The notes under the pieces: generated by a model
The model's database searches: none
The model's input: the letters and a program-made list of their open reading frames with translations, nothing else
Told to the model about the DNA's origin: nothing
Translations under genes and position numbers: made by a program
Assembly (NCBI RefSeq): GCF_030936135.1
Contig: NC_082598.1
Span: forward strand, 35,768,687 to 35,832,686
DNA from: Gavia stellata
Taxonomy: Eukaryota > Chordata > Aves > Gaviiformes > Gaviidae
DNA length: 64,000 nt
Direction: 5' to 3'
Shown here: one piece after another, positions 1-12,603 of the stretch
How positions within the stretch are numbered: the stretch's first letter is position 1
Layout of the letters: each line of letters opens with the position of its first letter

Positions 1-1992
1 TGGACGATCTTCAAGAAGGAAATCTTGAAGGCGCAGGAGCAGGCAGTCCCCATGTGCCGTAAGAAGAGCCGGCGGGGAAGACGACCGGCCTGGCTGAACA
101 GGGAGCTTTTGCTGGGACTCAGGAAAAAAAAGAGAGTTTATCACCTCTGGAAGAAGGGGCAGGCAACTGAAGAAGAGTACAAGGACCTCATCAGGTCATG
201 CAGAGAGGGAATTAGAAAGGCGAAAGCCTAGCTAGAGCTCAACCTGGCCACGGTCGTGAGGGATAACAAAAAATGCTTCTATAAATACATTAACAACAAA
301 AAGGGAGACAAGGAGAATCTCCATCCTTTACTGGATGCGGGAGGGAACATTGTCATGAAGGATGAGGAAAAGGCTGAGGTACTTAATGCCTTCTTTGCCT
401 CAGTCTTTAATAGCCAGACCAGATACCCTCAGGGTATTCAGCTCCCTGAGCTGGAAGACAGGGATTGAGAGCAAAATAAACTCCTCATGATCCAGGAGGA
501 AGCAGTTAATGACCTGCTATGCCACCTGGACACTCACAAGTCTATGGGGCCTGATGGCATCCACCCAAGGGTGCTGAGGGAGCTGGCGGAGGAGCTTGCC
601 AAGCCGCTCTCCATCATTTATCAACAGTCCTGGTTAACAGGGGAGGTCCCAGACGACTGGAGGCTTGCCAACGTGACACCCATCTACAAGAAGGGCCGGA
701 AGGAGGATCCGGGGAACTACAGGCCTGTCAGCCTGACCTCGGTGCCGGGGAAGATTATGGAGAGGCTCATCTTGAGGATGCTCACAGGGCATGTGAAGGA
801 CAACCAAGGGATCAGGCCCAGCCAGCACGGGTTCATGAAAGGCAGGTCCTGCTTGACCAACCTGATCTCCTTCTATGACCGGGTGACCCACCCATTGGAT
901 GAGGGGAAGGCTGTGGGTGTTGTCTACCTGGACTTCAGTAAAGCCTTCGACAATATCTCCCACAGTATTCTCCTGGAGAAGCTGGTGACTCGTGGCTTAT
1001 ACAGGTACACTCTTTGCTGGGTAAAAAACTGTCTGGACGGCCGAGCCCAGAGAATCGTGCTGAATGGAGTGAAATCCAGTTGGCGGCCGGTCACAAGCGG
1101 AGTCCCCCAGGGCTCAGTTTTGGGGCCGGTCTTGTTTAATATCTTTATTGATGATCTGGATGAGGGGATAGAGTGCACCCTCAGCAAGTTTGCAGATGAC
1201 ACCAAGTTGGGTGGGAGTGTTGATCTGCTTGAGGGTAGGAAGGCTCTGCAGAGGGATCTGGACAGGCTGGATCGATGGGCCGAGGCCAACTGTATGAGAT
1301 TTAATAAGGCCAAGTGCCGGATCCTGCACTTGCGTCAAAACAACCCCATGCAATGCTACAGGCTTGGGGACGAGTGGCTGGAAAGCTGCCTGGCAGAAAA
1401 GGACCTGGGGGTGTTGATTGACAGCCGGCTGAAGATGAGCCAGCAGTGTGCCCAGGTGGCCAAGAAGGCCAACAGCATCCTGGCCTGTATCAGAAACAGT
1501 GTGGCCAGCAGGAGTAGGGAGGTGATCGTGCCCCTGTAGTCGGCTCTGGTGAGGCCGCACCTCGAATACTGTGTTCAGTTTTGGGCCCCTCACTACAAGA
1601 AGGACATTGAGGTGCTGGAGTGTGTCCAGAGAAGGGCGACGAAGCTGGTGGGGGGTCTGGAGCACAAGTCTGATGAGGAGCGGCTGAGGGAGCTGGGGTT
1701 GTTCAGTCTGGAGAAGAGGAGGCTGAGGGGAGACCTCATCGCTCTCTACAACTACCTGAAAGGGGGTTGCAGAGAGGTGGGTGTTGGTCTGTTCTCCCAA
1801 GTGACGAGCGACAGGACAAGAGGAAATGGCCTCAAGTTGCGACAGGGGAGGTTCAGGCTGGATATTAGGAAAAATTTCTTTACTGAGAGAGTGGTGAAAC
1901 ACTGGAATAAACTGCCCAGGGAAGTGGTGGAGTCCCCATCACTGGAGGTGTTCAAGGAACGTGTGGACGAGGCATTGTGGGACATGGTTTAA
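1..1992 (+). pseudogene. CR1 ORF2 (endonuclease-reverse transcriptase), 3' part, three nonsense codons
   Basis: This is the C-terminal 663 codons of CR1 ORF2, which in a live element nicks target DNA and copies the element RNA into the break. All of it lies in one frame. Reverse transcriptase blocks are seen in order: the YRPVSLTS block (about 718-741), motif A with YLDFSKAFD (925-951), motif B with [10 protein letters not shown] (about 1099-1128), and catalytic FADD in motif C (1189-1200). The C-terminal region follows and ends in WDMV before TAA. The frame is broken by TAG at 229-231, TGA at 466-468 and TAG at 1537-1539; in the third, the family usually has Tyr ([14 protein letters not shown]). 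The catalytic Asp residues are intact, but the stops make a working full-length protein very unlikely. The endonuclease domain is mostly outside the window. Confidence 0.93.
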
Positions 1993-2077
1993 TGGGCATG
2001 GTGGTGTTAGTTGATGGTTGGACTTGATGATCTTACAGGTCTTTTCCAACCTTAGTGATTCTGTGATTCTGTGACTC
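1993..2077 (+). repeat. CR1 3' UTR and octamer tail
   Basis: This is the short 3' UTR of the CR1 element. The conserved GATGATCTTACAGGTCTTTT block is followed by two and a half ATTCTGTG-like units. In CR1 elements this end is recognised by the element's own reverse transcriptase. There is no poly(A) tail, which separates CR1 from L1-type LINEs. Confidence 0.9.
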
Positions 2078-3154
2078 TAGCACCCAGTTTGGTATCACCA
2101 CTTGAGTCCAACAGATCTCTGCCTAAATTGCCTAAGGTCCCAGGGGCTCAGCTAGAAAAAAAGGGAGGAGGGATGTTTTTACCTGCCAAACAGCTTCAAT
2201 GCACTCTCATCTCTGTTGCCTCTTGGGAATCCACCACTTGTGGAGGGTGCCCATGAGCTCCTGCAGCCCTACACAAGGCAGAAAATTCCCAGGAAGTTTT
2301 AAGGTTATGATTTCAGCACAGAGAGGCTCTGTGACTGTTTTTCAATGCAAATGTTTTAAGGACATTCAGAAGAGTTTAGAGAATGACATCTTGCATAAGT
2401 CTGTTCACCAGGAGGAAAGAAGTACAGGACAGCTAAGCCTAAGTTAGAAGAACAAGCAAACCAAAATTCAGATATTGGATTAATCTTCTTGTCATATATG
2501 ACTAGGTATGCACATTATAGAAATTAAATAAGAAAGTTGCCAAGGATATGGGACAAGGATTAAAGACAAAACTATAGAAAAGTCCAGTTAAAACAATAAA
2601 AATTTAAAATTTGCTAAAATATTTGATTCCCAAGGTTTTAGTATTTTTTAGCTGAAAACTGTGTGAAGAGAAAGGAAGGTAGAGAGAGAGGGGTCTGGAA
2701 TTTGCACATTCAAAAGGAAAGACCTTAGCACCCTCCACGTCTTCAACATCAGGCTGCCCAGAAAACCTCTCTGTCAGCATTGACTCGAGGATGAAGCCCC
2801 ATTGAGACAGAACAGCTAAAGTAAGTGCTGCCTTCAGTTTCTGGTCCTAGCCCTTTTCTGAAGGTTCCCACTCCCAAAGCAGAGATGGCTGAAAAATCTG
2901 CAAGAGCTTGTCTGCTCCTGAACTGCCACAGTCAACATCCAAACATTTTAACATGACCTGAGATGAGTCATCTGACCAATTTCAACTCAGCTGTAGAAAG
3001 TAAGTGGAAGATTAAGCAGCATTCAGGCCTCACTGATAACAGATCACCAGCCCTCAGATTCCAACCATCCGGCATGTCTGCCTGTACCACCTCCTGTAAA
3101 TCATCTGAAGATACATTCCTTCCACTGTTTGAGCACAAGTGTGAGTATACAGCA

Positions 3155-3174
3155 CCTCAGCTTTCAAGCTGAGG
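3155..3174. repeat. Short perfect inverted repeat
   Basis: The arms CCTCAGCTT (3155-3163) and AAGCTGAGG (3166-3174) are perfect complements around a two-base spacer and are followed by five T. No gene lies nearby, so no function is assigned. By a rough estimate, one or two such structures are expected by chance in 64 kb. Confidence 0.7.
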
Positions 3175-6100
3175 TTTTTCTGAAAGCTCTTCCTGTAAAT
3201 CCTGTCTCCCTCTTTAGCTTTTCATCTAGCCCTGGTCAGAGACAGCCACACATGAAATTCTCACAGCCACAATTTCATTGCCGGACAAGAGGCATAGGTG
3301 TTGGCTTGGAGCCTGCGCAACAGTGAGTGACGAAATCCTTACCAGAGCCTTTCTCAGAGTACATTTTGACCCAGTTTTCCTTTCCACAAAAACCAGGACA
3401 TGGAAGATGACTGGTGTGTGATAGGACTTCATCCGATGTAGGATTGGGACACGACCTAGGCATGCATTCAGGTCCTGGCTCCCACTGTTCAGGCATATCC
3501 ATAAGCAGCCTGGTTGCTCTTTCAGTGAAACATAAAAATACAAAGCTACTTCAAAAGTTAAAGAAGAAGAATGCAAAACTTGACTCAAACTTCAGTGTGG
3601 GAGAATGATAATTTTTTTTTCTTGGTACATCACAAGAGCTTTCATCAGATGTGGATTAAGGGTATAAAATAAGGCATATTTAATTTTGTTTTGTTTAATT
3701 GTTAATAACTATGGGAAAATACATGCTGGAAATGGTCAATATTTTTCACTTTCAAAAATTAAAATATATTTTAAATATAGCAAAGCTTATTTTAATTGAA
3801 ATAAATGTTGATTTTTCTTATCTTAGTACAGCTTTGCAAAGATAAGAAATTTCAATCTTTTTTCTTTAATGAGTTTTGTTGGCCATATTAGCAAACATTA
3901 CTTAACCAAGAAATTGATTTTCTACAGTGGAATTAGATCATAGTCAAGCATTCCCAGAGTATTTAATTTTCTGCTGTTATTGATATTCTGCTATGGAGTT
4001 CTTAAAAATTCACACACTGTGTTTGTACACTGTGTAAGCAAGAGAGATAAAATAATTATTGGCCCTTTCCCAATTTGTCCTGAGTAACAAGAAGGTGAAG
4101 ACATTTTGGTCTGGTTTTATAGAGTAGACTTACTATATTCTTTATGGTCTTAGAAACTAGCTCTTCCCCACAGTGTTCCAAATAAAGGTCATATACATGG
4201 GTGACCAGAACTATAAATAGTAGTCCAATGTAGCTTTACTGCTATCCTATACACTGACACTGGTAATTGCCATTACAGGCTAAAGTATTACCAAACAAGC
4301 ATGAAAAATTGAAAGCCTAAGTATTTCACTTGTCCATCAGAAGTGATGTGGTATTTGAGAGTGTGACTAATAAGTAGCTAAATAACAGATTAATGAGTTG
4401 GGTGTCTAGTCCATAAAAGGACTAATAAAAGTCTTGGGAGGACCCCTGTGTACTCAGTGATGGGAATGTGCAGATAAAGAAGTATCTGATAGTGCCTTAA
4501 AGGATTCATAACATGAACAGAACACAGTGCTGTTAATGACTGCAGCTTGTATGTACATTTAGTGTACAGATAAAGGACTGACTAAGCAAAAATTATTTTC
4601 AAAAAGTGATTTTCAGAGTGTTTGCCATACAATATAATACAAAATAAATAATTGCTAAATGTATATGAAGAAGAGTCATGGCTCAGTCTCATGCTGCTGG
4701 ACACATCTGTGTACTATCTGATCATCACTATACTTATCACATTATGCTTGCCAAAATAAGGAATATTCATGATTCATGCTTATGAGCTGATGTGGTGGTA
4801 AAGAAACAGGAAAAGCATCAGTGGGACATTGCAGTTACTATTGGCGGCTAGGCAAGGAAAATATGATAGCAGCTTGGGTCCCTGCAGCCCCAGAAAAAGA
4901 GTGGACAGTACTTCCTACTAGAAATATCTTATCTGATATACCTAGGCTCATATTTGCCATCACAGAGCTTCATTATACTCGTAACTTCTTACATTCATCC
5001 TGGGATTGTTTAATATAGTGAAAGCTCCCACTGACACTTTCAATCTTTAGTCCCAAAACTACATCAAAAATTATTGCTATTAATCCCTAAATGCATGAAT
5101 TTGCACTATAAAATGTTTATCTTTCCTGTTTTATCGACTTTGGGGCAGCGATTGTCTTTTATACTTGGACTTCAAGTCAACAGAAGTATGCCAAAAAAAA
5201 CAAAAAAGAAAATAACCCATCACTATATCTGGCTAGAAATGGGAAAAGAAAGTAAACAGTAAGAGTTTTCAAAAATACAGTAGTTTGGCTTATGTATGAT
5301 CTTCCGAAGCAATAACTAATTGCATAGCTGACTAACAAAACTGTCTCAAAATGGTTTTGTAAATACATACTGACATATCCATGCGTTATGGGAAAAGTCT
5401 TAAAACACTCTAACTACAAATTAGACACAGTTGAGGCACTTATAAACTCATAAAGGTTATCAACTTGCATTCAAGAGGCTGCCTCTGAAAGTGAAGTTAA
5501 AAAACATTGTTCCAAGCCAGATTTGAATCATCTGTTCAAGAGGAGATCTAATTTGTATTCCACTATGTCACTGTGTGAATCATTTGTGATAAGGAAGAAA
5601 CTTCAGAAATTTATGTTTGATCAAATCTCAATGACCAGTTTTGCAAAGCACAAGAACTGCAGAACGCAACAGGCTGACTCTGAAATTCCTTCTGCTGTGC
5701 CTTTTTTTCCCCTCCCAAACACTGACAACAGCAGACTCTGGAGAGAGGCTTCCTGCCTGGGGCCAAAAGATGCCCTTCCCATCACCTCCGTGCCTACACA
5801 AGCATATGCACGTGCACACAGACTCAGATAGAACAGATGAAAAAAAGTATTCTTCTCAAAACTACAACCTAAAATTAATTGGAACACATTATACCATCAA
5901 AAAATTAAGAATAATGTGATGGAGAATCACATGCTTCACTTTGAGTTTCTATTACTATTTTGGTAATATTTTTTTTTTTTTAAGACCGAAGAAAGAAATG
6001 AGCTAATATTGATTATAATATTGATTATGGTGTTCAGACAAAAGTTCTCTAACTGTCATGTGTTCTATTGAACCAGAAGAGTAATCTTTTCTCTTTTTCC

Positions 6101-7802
6101 TTTTTATGCAGGGTTTTTATATGATATGAATAGCTGAGAGATCATAAATATAAAATGACTCATAAGGAGACTATTAATGCTGGTAAATTGGATAATACTC
6201 CATAGGATACGGCAAAGTAATTACTTTCTCAAGAACTCCCCACTCACCTCAATATGCACTGATAATATGCTCTGTACATTTATTTATGAAGTCTATGCTT
6301 TAATGGATAGATGCTTCATATTTTTCTTCTCAAATGCAGGTACCATCCTGTATAAATATTCCATTTTCCTTCCCATGTAGAAATGTTTTTTTCTTACTGC
6401 ATGCACTTCAAAGATTTATAAATAAATAAGAAGATGAAACAACATTTACAAATGAGTGTGGAGATCTCTCCTTTGCATGCCAACAAATATGAGGTTAGAC
6501 ATTTCTCAGCGGAAGCAATGGATTATTTGATAGTTGGTTGCCAAGGATCAAAATGGTGGAGATCTGAGGTAGGTCACAGATGCACTGGCTGTAAACACTG
6601 CTGGCTTATCCATTGCATACTCTTTGTTTACCTCAGCTGTCCAGCAGGTTTTTTCAGGCTTCTCCCTCTTCCATGTTGGACACAGCTCTTATACAGACAG
6701 ATGACACTTAAGTTCTCCAGCTGTTTCGCAGGGCCATAAAAAAGACCTGGACTTGATTATAATGAAAGAGTCACTGGCTACATGGAGAAAGGAAGAAACA
6801 AAAATGGCAGTTGTGAAACTCATGCTAGCACAAATACAATTTCTTTCTACACCATCTCATCCACTTCCTTTCCTCCTCTCCAGTCAGCCTTACGCTACAA
6901 GGAATGCTAATGAGAACTGAAAAAAACGCAACCGCGTTTTTGATTGTCAGCATTTTTGAGGGTAGATTAGATGCACAGCAGCAATAAAATGGAAAATAAG
7001 TGAGCAAAATGTACTGGTTTTGAAGGCTGATCATGTTCAAGAGCTTAATACATACAAGGTGTTTCAAACCCAGAACAGCAATGAAAAGGAAGAAACTGTT
7101 AAAAATCAGTGAAAGGGGCACTAGGGACCTTGTATTCCAGAGAGGAAATGCTTATTGTGGAAGGTATGAACTCACAAAAAACCAAACAATAAAATTGGTT
7201 TCCTACAGTCAAAAAAAAAAATATTAGTTTAGATTATTTAAGTTAGAATATTTTCTGCAGATCTTGGATACAAATGCAAACAGCAGCTGTTTCCCAGATT
7301 TTACACATAGAGGAACTGAGGCACAGAAAAATAAAACATCTGCCTTAGCTCACCTATTGTTTCAGCAGAAAATCCAGGAATCGAAGTTCAAGAGATCTGA
7401 GCTCTAATGCAGACACTAGAGAGACACTGCTCCAGGTACATAGAGTGTACTATCACTAAAGAAGTTTGCATGTCAAATTCAGAACTTAAGCCTTCTCTTT
7501 CAGAGACCAAACAGGTCTCTAATGCTTTCGGATACATTATACAAAAATCTAGATATGGCAATATTCATAGGCTAACCTATAGTTCAAGGAAAAATGTTAA
7601 TTAGGCCCTAAAGGAAGCACATGTGCCCTCAAAGGAGCAGAAATACCCACACATAAATATCAGAAGATAAACAGTAAGTGGAATTTTACAGAAAATACAA
7701 AAAGCAAACCTAAAATCTAGCCAAACAAGAATAAGGTCAACAGCACAGCTGCAAGTATGAGGGCAGAATATGGCCGTTTGGGAAAAGCATCAGGCAATTA
7801 GC

Positions 7803-7826
7803 AAAAAAAAAAAAAAAAAAAAAAAA
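7803..7826 (+). repeat. Poly(A) run, 24 bases
   Basis: This is an uninterrupted A24 homopolymer. It could be the tail of an old retroposed sequence, but I recognise no element or gene copy directly upstream. Confidence 0.85.
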
Positions 7827-8339
7827 TTGCAGGTGCTGACATTAAATGCATCACCTCAAAAATATCTTAACATCCCTACCTAAGTGAATTTCTATATTAT
7901 TTCAGATACAGCAAACCAGACGAATGACTAACAAAATACGCTCAAATATTCTAAATCTGACATACAAAATAGACACGGCAGTGTACACAAAAGTTGCAAA
8001 GTGGTCTGAACAGGGCAAAGAGCCCTTTGATGCTTTAAGAATTATAGGTGAAGCCACAATCCTATTACGTAGGCAAACTGTCAGCCAGGGATGACTGGGA
8101 TTAACTACGGAGATACAAAGAAAAGCAGCAGGAGATGAGGTTGGGATCAAGCTAATTTGGATGGAAAGTGCTGGGCCTTAGCAAGAGAGTAATGCTCCAG
8201 TAAAGCAGTAATGGCACCGTAAGGCAGAAAGAGTAACTAAAAAGAGAAATGTTTAATTTAAAACATTTTCAAGTGGAAGTTTTTGATGGATTTTTTTTTT
8301 CTTCACAGAACCTTTTGATATAAAGCAAGATTTTTCTTG

Positions 8340-8515
8340 TCCCTTTTTTAAAATTTCCTCTCTCCCCAACTTTTTCCCTCGTCTCTCTTCACACCAGACA
8401 CACTTCATGTAACAAACTAGGGGATAGGAAGGGAGAAAAGGAGAGGGAAAAAAATTAAAAAAATAAAATCACAATTACAGACAACAGAAAGAAAAAGAAG
8501 AAGAATGACACATTC
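8340..8515. repeat. Pyrimidine tract followed by purine tract
   Basis: About 55 bases of C/T-rich sequence (8340-8395) are followed about 25 bases later by about 95 bases of A/G-rich sequence (8421-8515). The two are partly complementary: TTTTTCCCTC near 8371 faces GAGGGAAAAA near 8443. No gene is linked to it. Confidence 0.5.
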
Positions 8516-8712
8516 TTGACTTTTTAAAGATATGCTTCATTTGTAATAAAACAGAGAAAATCAACATCCATTAAAAAAAATTACAGTGTGTGAAAACTTT
8601 TCATGAAACTATTTGTTAATTTTTCTTTCCTCAACCTAAAACTTCGGTAAAACAGCTGAATTTTCAGGTAAGCGGAGTGAGTGGTCTGTTGGGTAAGAAC
8701 ATTGCTTGCTTC

Positions 8713-8742
8713 TGTGAGTGTGTGTGTGTGTATGTGTGTGTG
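8713..8742 (+). repeat. (TG)n microsatellite
   Basis: This is a TG dinucleotide tract of about 30 bases with two interruptions (GAG and TAT). It is ordinary simple sequence and likely to vary in length. Confidence 0.85.
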
Positions 8743-11700
8743 GCCATGAGTTGGGTACTGTTATGTCACATAGTGTAACACAGACTGCGTGTTAATATTA
8801 AGTTTTCAACTTAAGCTTGTCCTCTTAAATACCACCCTTTCATTCTCTATTATTAAACACAGTAACAAGCTGAGTGGATCAAAAACCTTTCTGACCTGCT
8901 CTTCTTGCAAGAGCAGCCTCTAGACCTGCCCACAGGGCGGGTTCCAAACTTTTTCACAGTTCAACAGTTTTGTGCTGAGGCCAGTCTGTGTGACAGCCAT
9001 GGCTTCAGGTTTGATCTAGTCCCTGCAAGGGGCAGGTGGGGAGCAGTTGTCCTCCTGTGCTGCTGTTGCACTTCTCATGATCTGCTGAAATCTATGGCAG
9101 CAAGTTTTGCAGTAACTTTTCTTTTCAGGATGTTTTGTTTCTTATCTTTCAGGATTTCTTCAAAGTTGCAATCATCAGACAACTTCTTTTTTAAATGTAC
9201 TGTTACAATGTTTCAAAACTGAGAATGGACCTTGTCTAGCTAAAATAATTTATTGCACTCTTTAGCACATTCTGCAACAGTTGCTGGGGTTTGATTAGCT
9301 GCTGTCATGTCTCCTTTGCTATATTCTTAAAATCTGTGACAAAATATTTGCAAGGTTTCTGCTATTCCATCATTCAAATCTCTAAGAAAAATAGAGCGGA
9401 GTCAAACCAGGATGGACCTTAAGACTCCCCTTGAAAAGCCTAACCCACTCTGACAGGCCCTCAGCTAGCTCTGCAGAGAGGGACTGGGTTAATGAAAGTA
9501 ATTACGGAATCCATTTTTCTTGTACTCTCATATATGGGCCATTTTTGTCATTAAAACCTGAAATTCAAAGCTTATAGCAATTAATAATGAGCTCATTTAC
9601 ATTAATAGAGTCATCATCATTGTAGCTGTTGACAATTTGTAGTGCTACTTTCTTCCCAGCAAATAAAGTCCTATTGGAAGTGTCCTGTCCTTCCACTTAC
9701 TTGCAAGAATAACTTTTTTTTTTTTTTAAATCTGAAAAAAATCTTAGTTTTCAAGTTGTCCCTGGTTGGACTCCAGTTCCCAAAAGCTGTATGTATTGTT
9801 TCAGCATTGTGAAAGCAGTCTTGTACATACATTGTAGTTGGTAAAACATCAGAAAGCCAAATTCTCCGGGACTGTAAAATATTTTCTTCATTCCTCTCAC
9901 AGATCCTACTATGCAATGGCCCTCCTAGCAGAAAGAACACAGTTTTGCTGTAGTCCAGTGTTGCTCCTATCAAACAGGAGTTTCTCCAACACCAGCTGAA
10001 GACACATGGTCCCTGTCTGAGTATGCACAGCTGTGTGTATGGAAATATCCTACCCCACTGACATGAAGATGAGGGAAGGCAAAGCTACTGCTGCAGACAA
10101 AACAACAATGGAAAACCAGGAGTCAGAGAGAGAAGTCAAACAAAAGCTGGAAGAGAAAAGGAAGGAGCAGACTATTTTTTTTTATAACAACCACTTGAGT
10201 AAAGGCTACTCAAGAAACTCACTTTGAATGAGGACACCTGAGATTCCACATTTCTCCTTAGCCAAATAAAAATCTGTAGCTTGGGTCTAAAGCATGTGCT
10301 TGTGTGTGTCAGAATGGAAGCGCAGGTCTAGACCAAACGAAAGAAAAATAAATAATGCATCTTATACAGAGAGAAAAGCAATGCAACACCCAGTCCAAGT
10401 TGTTCTGCTGGGCCAGCAAACAAAAGTACAGAAAAGTCAAAATGGCTAAAAAACTCAAGGAGAAAGCCAAAGAGAAAAAATTTGCAACCTCCAGTGCTCC
10501 TCAAAAGACCCTAAGCAGATAGTGGTAGCTGCTGAGATAAATTCTTCAGATGTCCTGGCAACAAGGGAGCAGAAGGAGGCCTTAAGTCTCATTCACTCCC
10601 ACTTGAGTTCATGTTGCTGGCATTGCAGGTGGAAAATTTGATAAGAAACATCTGTAGCCTTGTGAATCCACATTAGGCTTTGAGCAGAGCAGCACCTGTA
10701 GGTGGAAGAGCCAGCAAACCCTCTCTATGACAGTTCAGAATAATTCTTGGCACTGTGCACATAGTTCTGCTCTGCAGCAGCACGCTACAGACCACCATAG
10801 AGATTAGGACTTGATCTCAGTAACAGAGTTTGTCAACAATTCAAGCAGTACCATATCATCCACAAAATTAGAAAAGTAGAACCTAGTATCTCCGAAGAAA
10901 CTCAGGATGTAGTAGCACTGTAGCTCTCCTCTGACTGAGAGGTAACAAAAGACCAGCTTCAACACCAAGCCTTCCTTCATCATCACAGCTATACACATTT
11001 GCACAGAGGAGTCCAAGGCTAAAGGACAGCTTTGTAACTGTCTTCAGTACCTGAAGGAACAGAATTGTTCCATCTCTGACTGGTTGCAAACTGTCTCTAG
11101 AAATCAATCCTCTTTTAGAAACTAAGCAACAAGAAGCAGCAAATTAAGCTGTAAAGATGAGGTGGGATCTTACTGGAAAGACCTGTAAGTGACTATAAGT
11201 GAGCAGTGTCTGAAAGCCAGTACTGAAAAGGCTGTTTATTTTTTTATTTCTTGTGTGGTGATGTAAATGCAGCACACAGGGAACACAGAAACACAGTGTA
11301 GCACATACAACTTTGCATTTCATAATTACCAGTACACGGGGGTACAAAATACATTATGTATTTGGTTCCAGGGTATAGTAGACATTAATTTAAGTGTTTT
11401 TAAGTTCCTCTTTTTTTCTTAGGCCATATAGTAAGGTAATTTCTGCACACATACACATATGTGTGCATGATCTAAATAATGCTCATGCTTGTCTAAATTC
11501 AGAAGTGGATTACTGATAATAAAATGTACGTCAGATTAAATTATACCCGAACTATATTCTTCATTTATAACAGATTCCAATGAAAAAGTTTGCTTAGATA
11601 CAAAGCTGTGGATTGGCAAGTGCAGGTGTCACCCTGTCCTCAAGCAACCTGGTACCAGAATAGTATTTCTAATAATAAAATAGAGTCCCTGCTGTCCAAA

Positions 11701-11999
11701 TCAGCACAAACTCATCTTTTTCATTTCATACTACAAGATGCAGGGAAAGCTGACCTCATTATGGTTGCCTACCTCCATCTAGTGACCAGAAAAGGTATAT
11801 AAATTAACTCTACAACAATCCAATAATTAATTGTTTGCCATTAATGGACAAAACTTACAAATCTCAAAACTCTGTTCCTATGAATTTTCAAGTGAAGAAC
11901 GAAGTTTATCTTCTCCCAAACAAACAGAACAGATTGTCTCCAGCATGCTCAAAGAAATGCTACTGAATTTGTGCAATGCATGTAGGACGTGCATCTCTT

Positions 12000-12603
12000 A
12001 CAGAGACCTGGACAGGCTGGAAGGGTGGGCTAGCAAGAACAGCATGAAGTTTAACAACGGGAAGTGCAAGGTCCTGCACCTGGGACAAAATAACCAAAGA
12101 GCCCAGTACAGGCTCAGATCTGTGTGGCTGGGCAGCGGCCTTGCTGAAAGGGCCCCGGGGGTCCTGGTGCCCAACAAGCTGAACACGAGTCAGCAGTGCG
12201 CCGCAGCAGCAATGAAGGCAAATCCACGGGGGCATTACTAGCAGAGATAGAAATGTGATCATCCCACTCTACTCAACACTTGTCAAGCCACACCTGGAGT
12301 ACTGTGTCCAGTTCTGATTCCTACAATTCAAAAAAGACACAGACAGACTAGAGACGATCTACAGAAGGGCCATGAAGATGATCAAAGGGCTAGAGAACCT
12401 GCCCTATGAGGAAAGACTGAAGGAGTTGGGTCTTTTCTCCCTGGCAAAGAGACAGCTCAGTGGCGATCTCATGACAATATTCCAGTACTTAGAGGATGGC
12501 TGCAAACAGGACGGAGCCACATAGAGAGGACAAGGAGCAATGGGTGCAAGTTGCATGAGGAGAGGTTTCATCTTGATATAAGAAAGAAATTTTTCACTGT
12601 GAG
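12000..12603 (+). mobile_element. CR1 LINE fragment, internal ORF2 piece without 3' end
   Basis: This is an older CR1 copy covering the end of the reverse transcriptase and the C-terminal region of ORF2. Conceptual translation gives RDLDRLEGWASKNSMKFN from about 12,003, then PHLEYCVQF, then PYEERLKELGLFSLAKRQL. Similarity stops at HLDIRKKFFTVR near 12,602, before the usual ORF2 end, 3' UTR and octamer tail. The frame shifts near 12,222-12,231 and again near 12,515, and has TGA at 12,315-12,317 where Trp is expected and TAG at 12,522-12,524. The wording of the conserved blocks differs from the element at the left edge, so it belongs to another CR1 subfamily. Confidence 0.9.

Larger units (their letters stand above)
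1..2077 (+). mobile_element. CR1 LINE retrotransposon, young copy, 5' part outside window
   Basis: This is a non-LTR retrotransposon of the avian CR1 family. It continues to the left of the window; what is seen is the later part of ORF2, a short 3' UTR and the terminal tail. The open frame from base 1 to the TAA at 1990-1992 matches CR1 ORF2 over its whole length. The 3' UTR holds the conserved block TTGGACTTGATGATCTTACA near 2020 and ends with tandem ATTCTGTG-type octamers at about 2057-2076, which are the CR1 3' end. The next bases (from about 2078) are unique sequence, so the 3' border is clear. Divergence looks low: no frameshift and only three stops in almost 2 kb. Family membership is near certain; the subfamily is not assigned. 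Confidence 0.96.
2078..11999. other. Intergenic, no gene seen
   Basis: This is AT-rich unique sequence. No open frame resembles a known protein or is framed by convincing splice sites, and no CR1 tail was found. What can be seen is simple sequence: a TG-rich microsatellite near 8713-8742, an A24 run at 7803-7826, adjoining pyrimidine and purine tracts at 8340-8515, a T14 run at 9714-9727, and two short perfect hairpins (3155-3174 and 8896-8916). Confidence 0.6.

Noticed and set aside
1114..1902. 262-codon open frame on the - strand
   Set aside because: It lies fully antisense to the CR1 ORF2 coding frame and has no family likeness; it is a shadow of the GC-rich coding sequence.
8896..8916. 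8-bp inverted repeat (CTGCTCTT / AAGAGCAG, 5-base loop)
   Set aside because: Several such short hairpins are expected by chance in 64 kb and it has no context.
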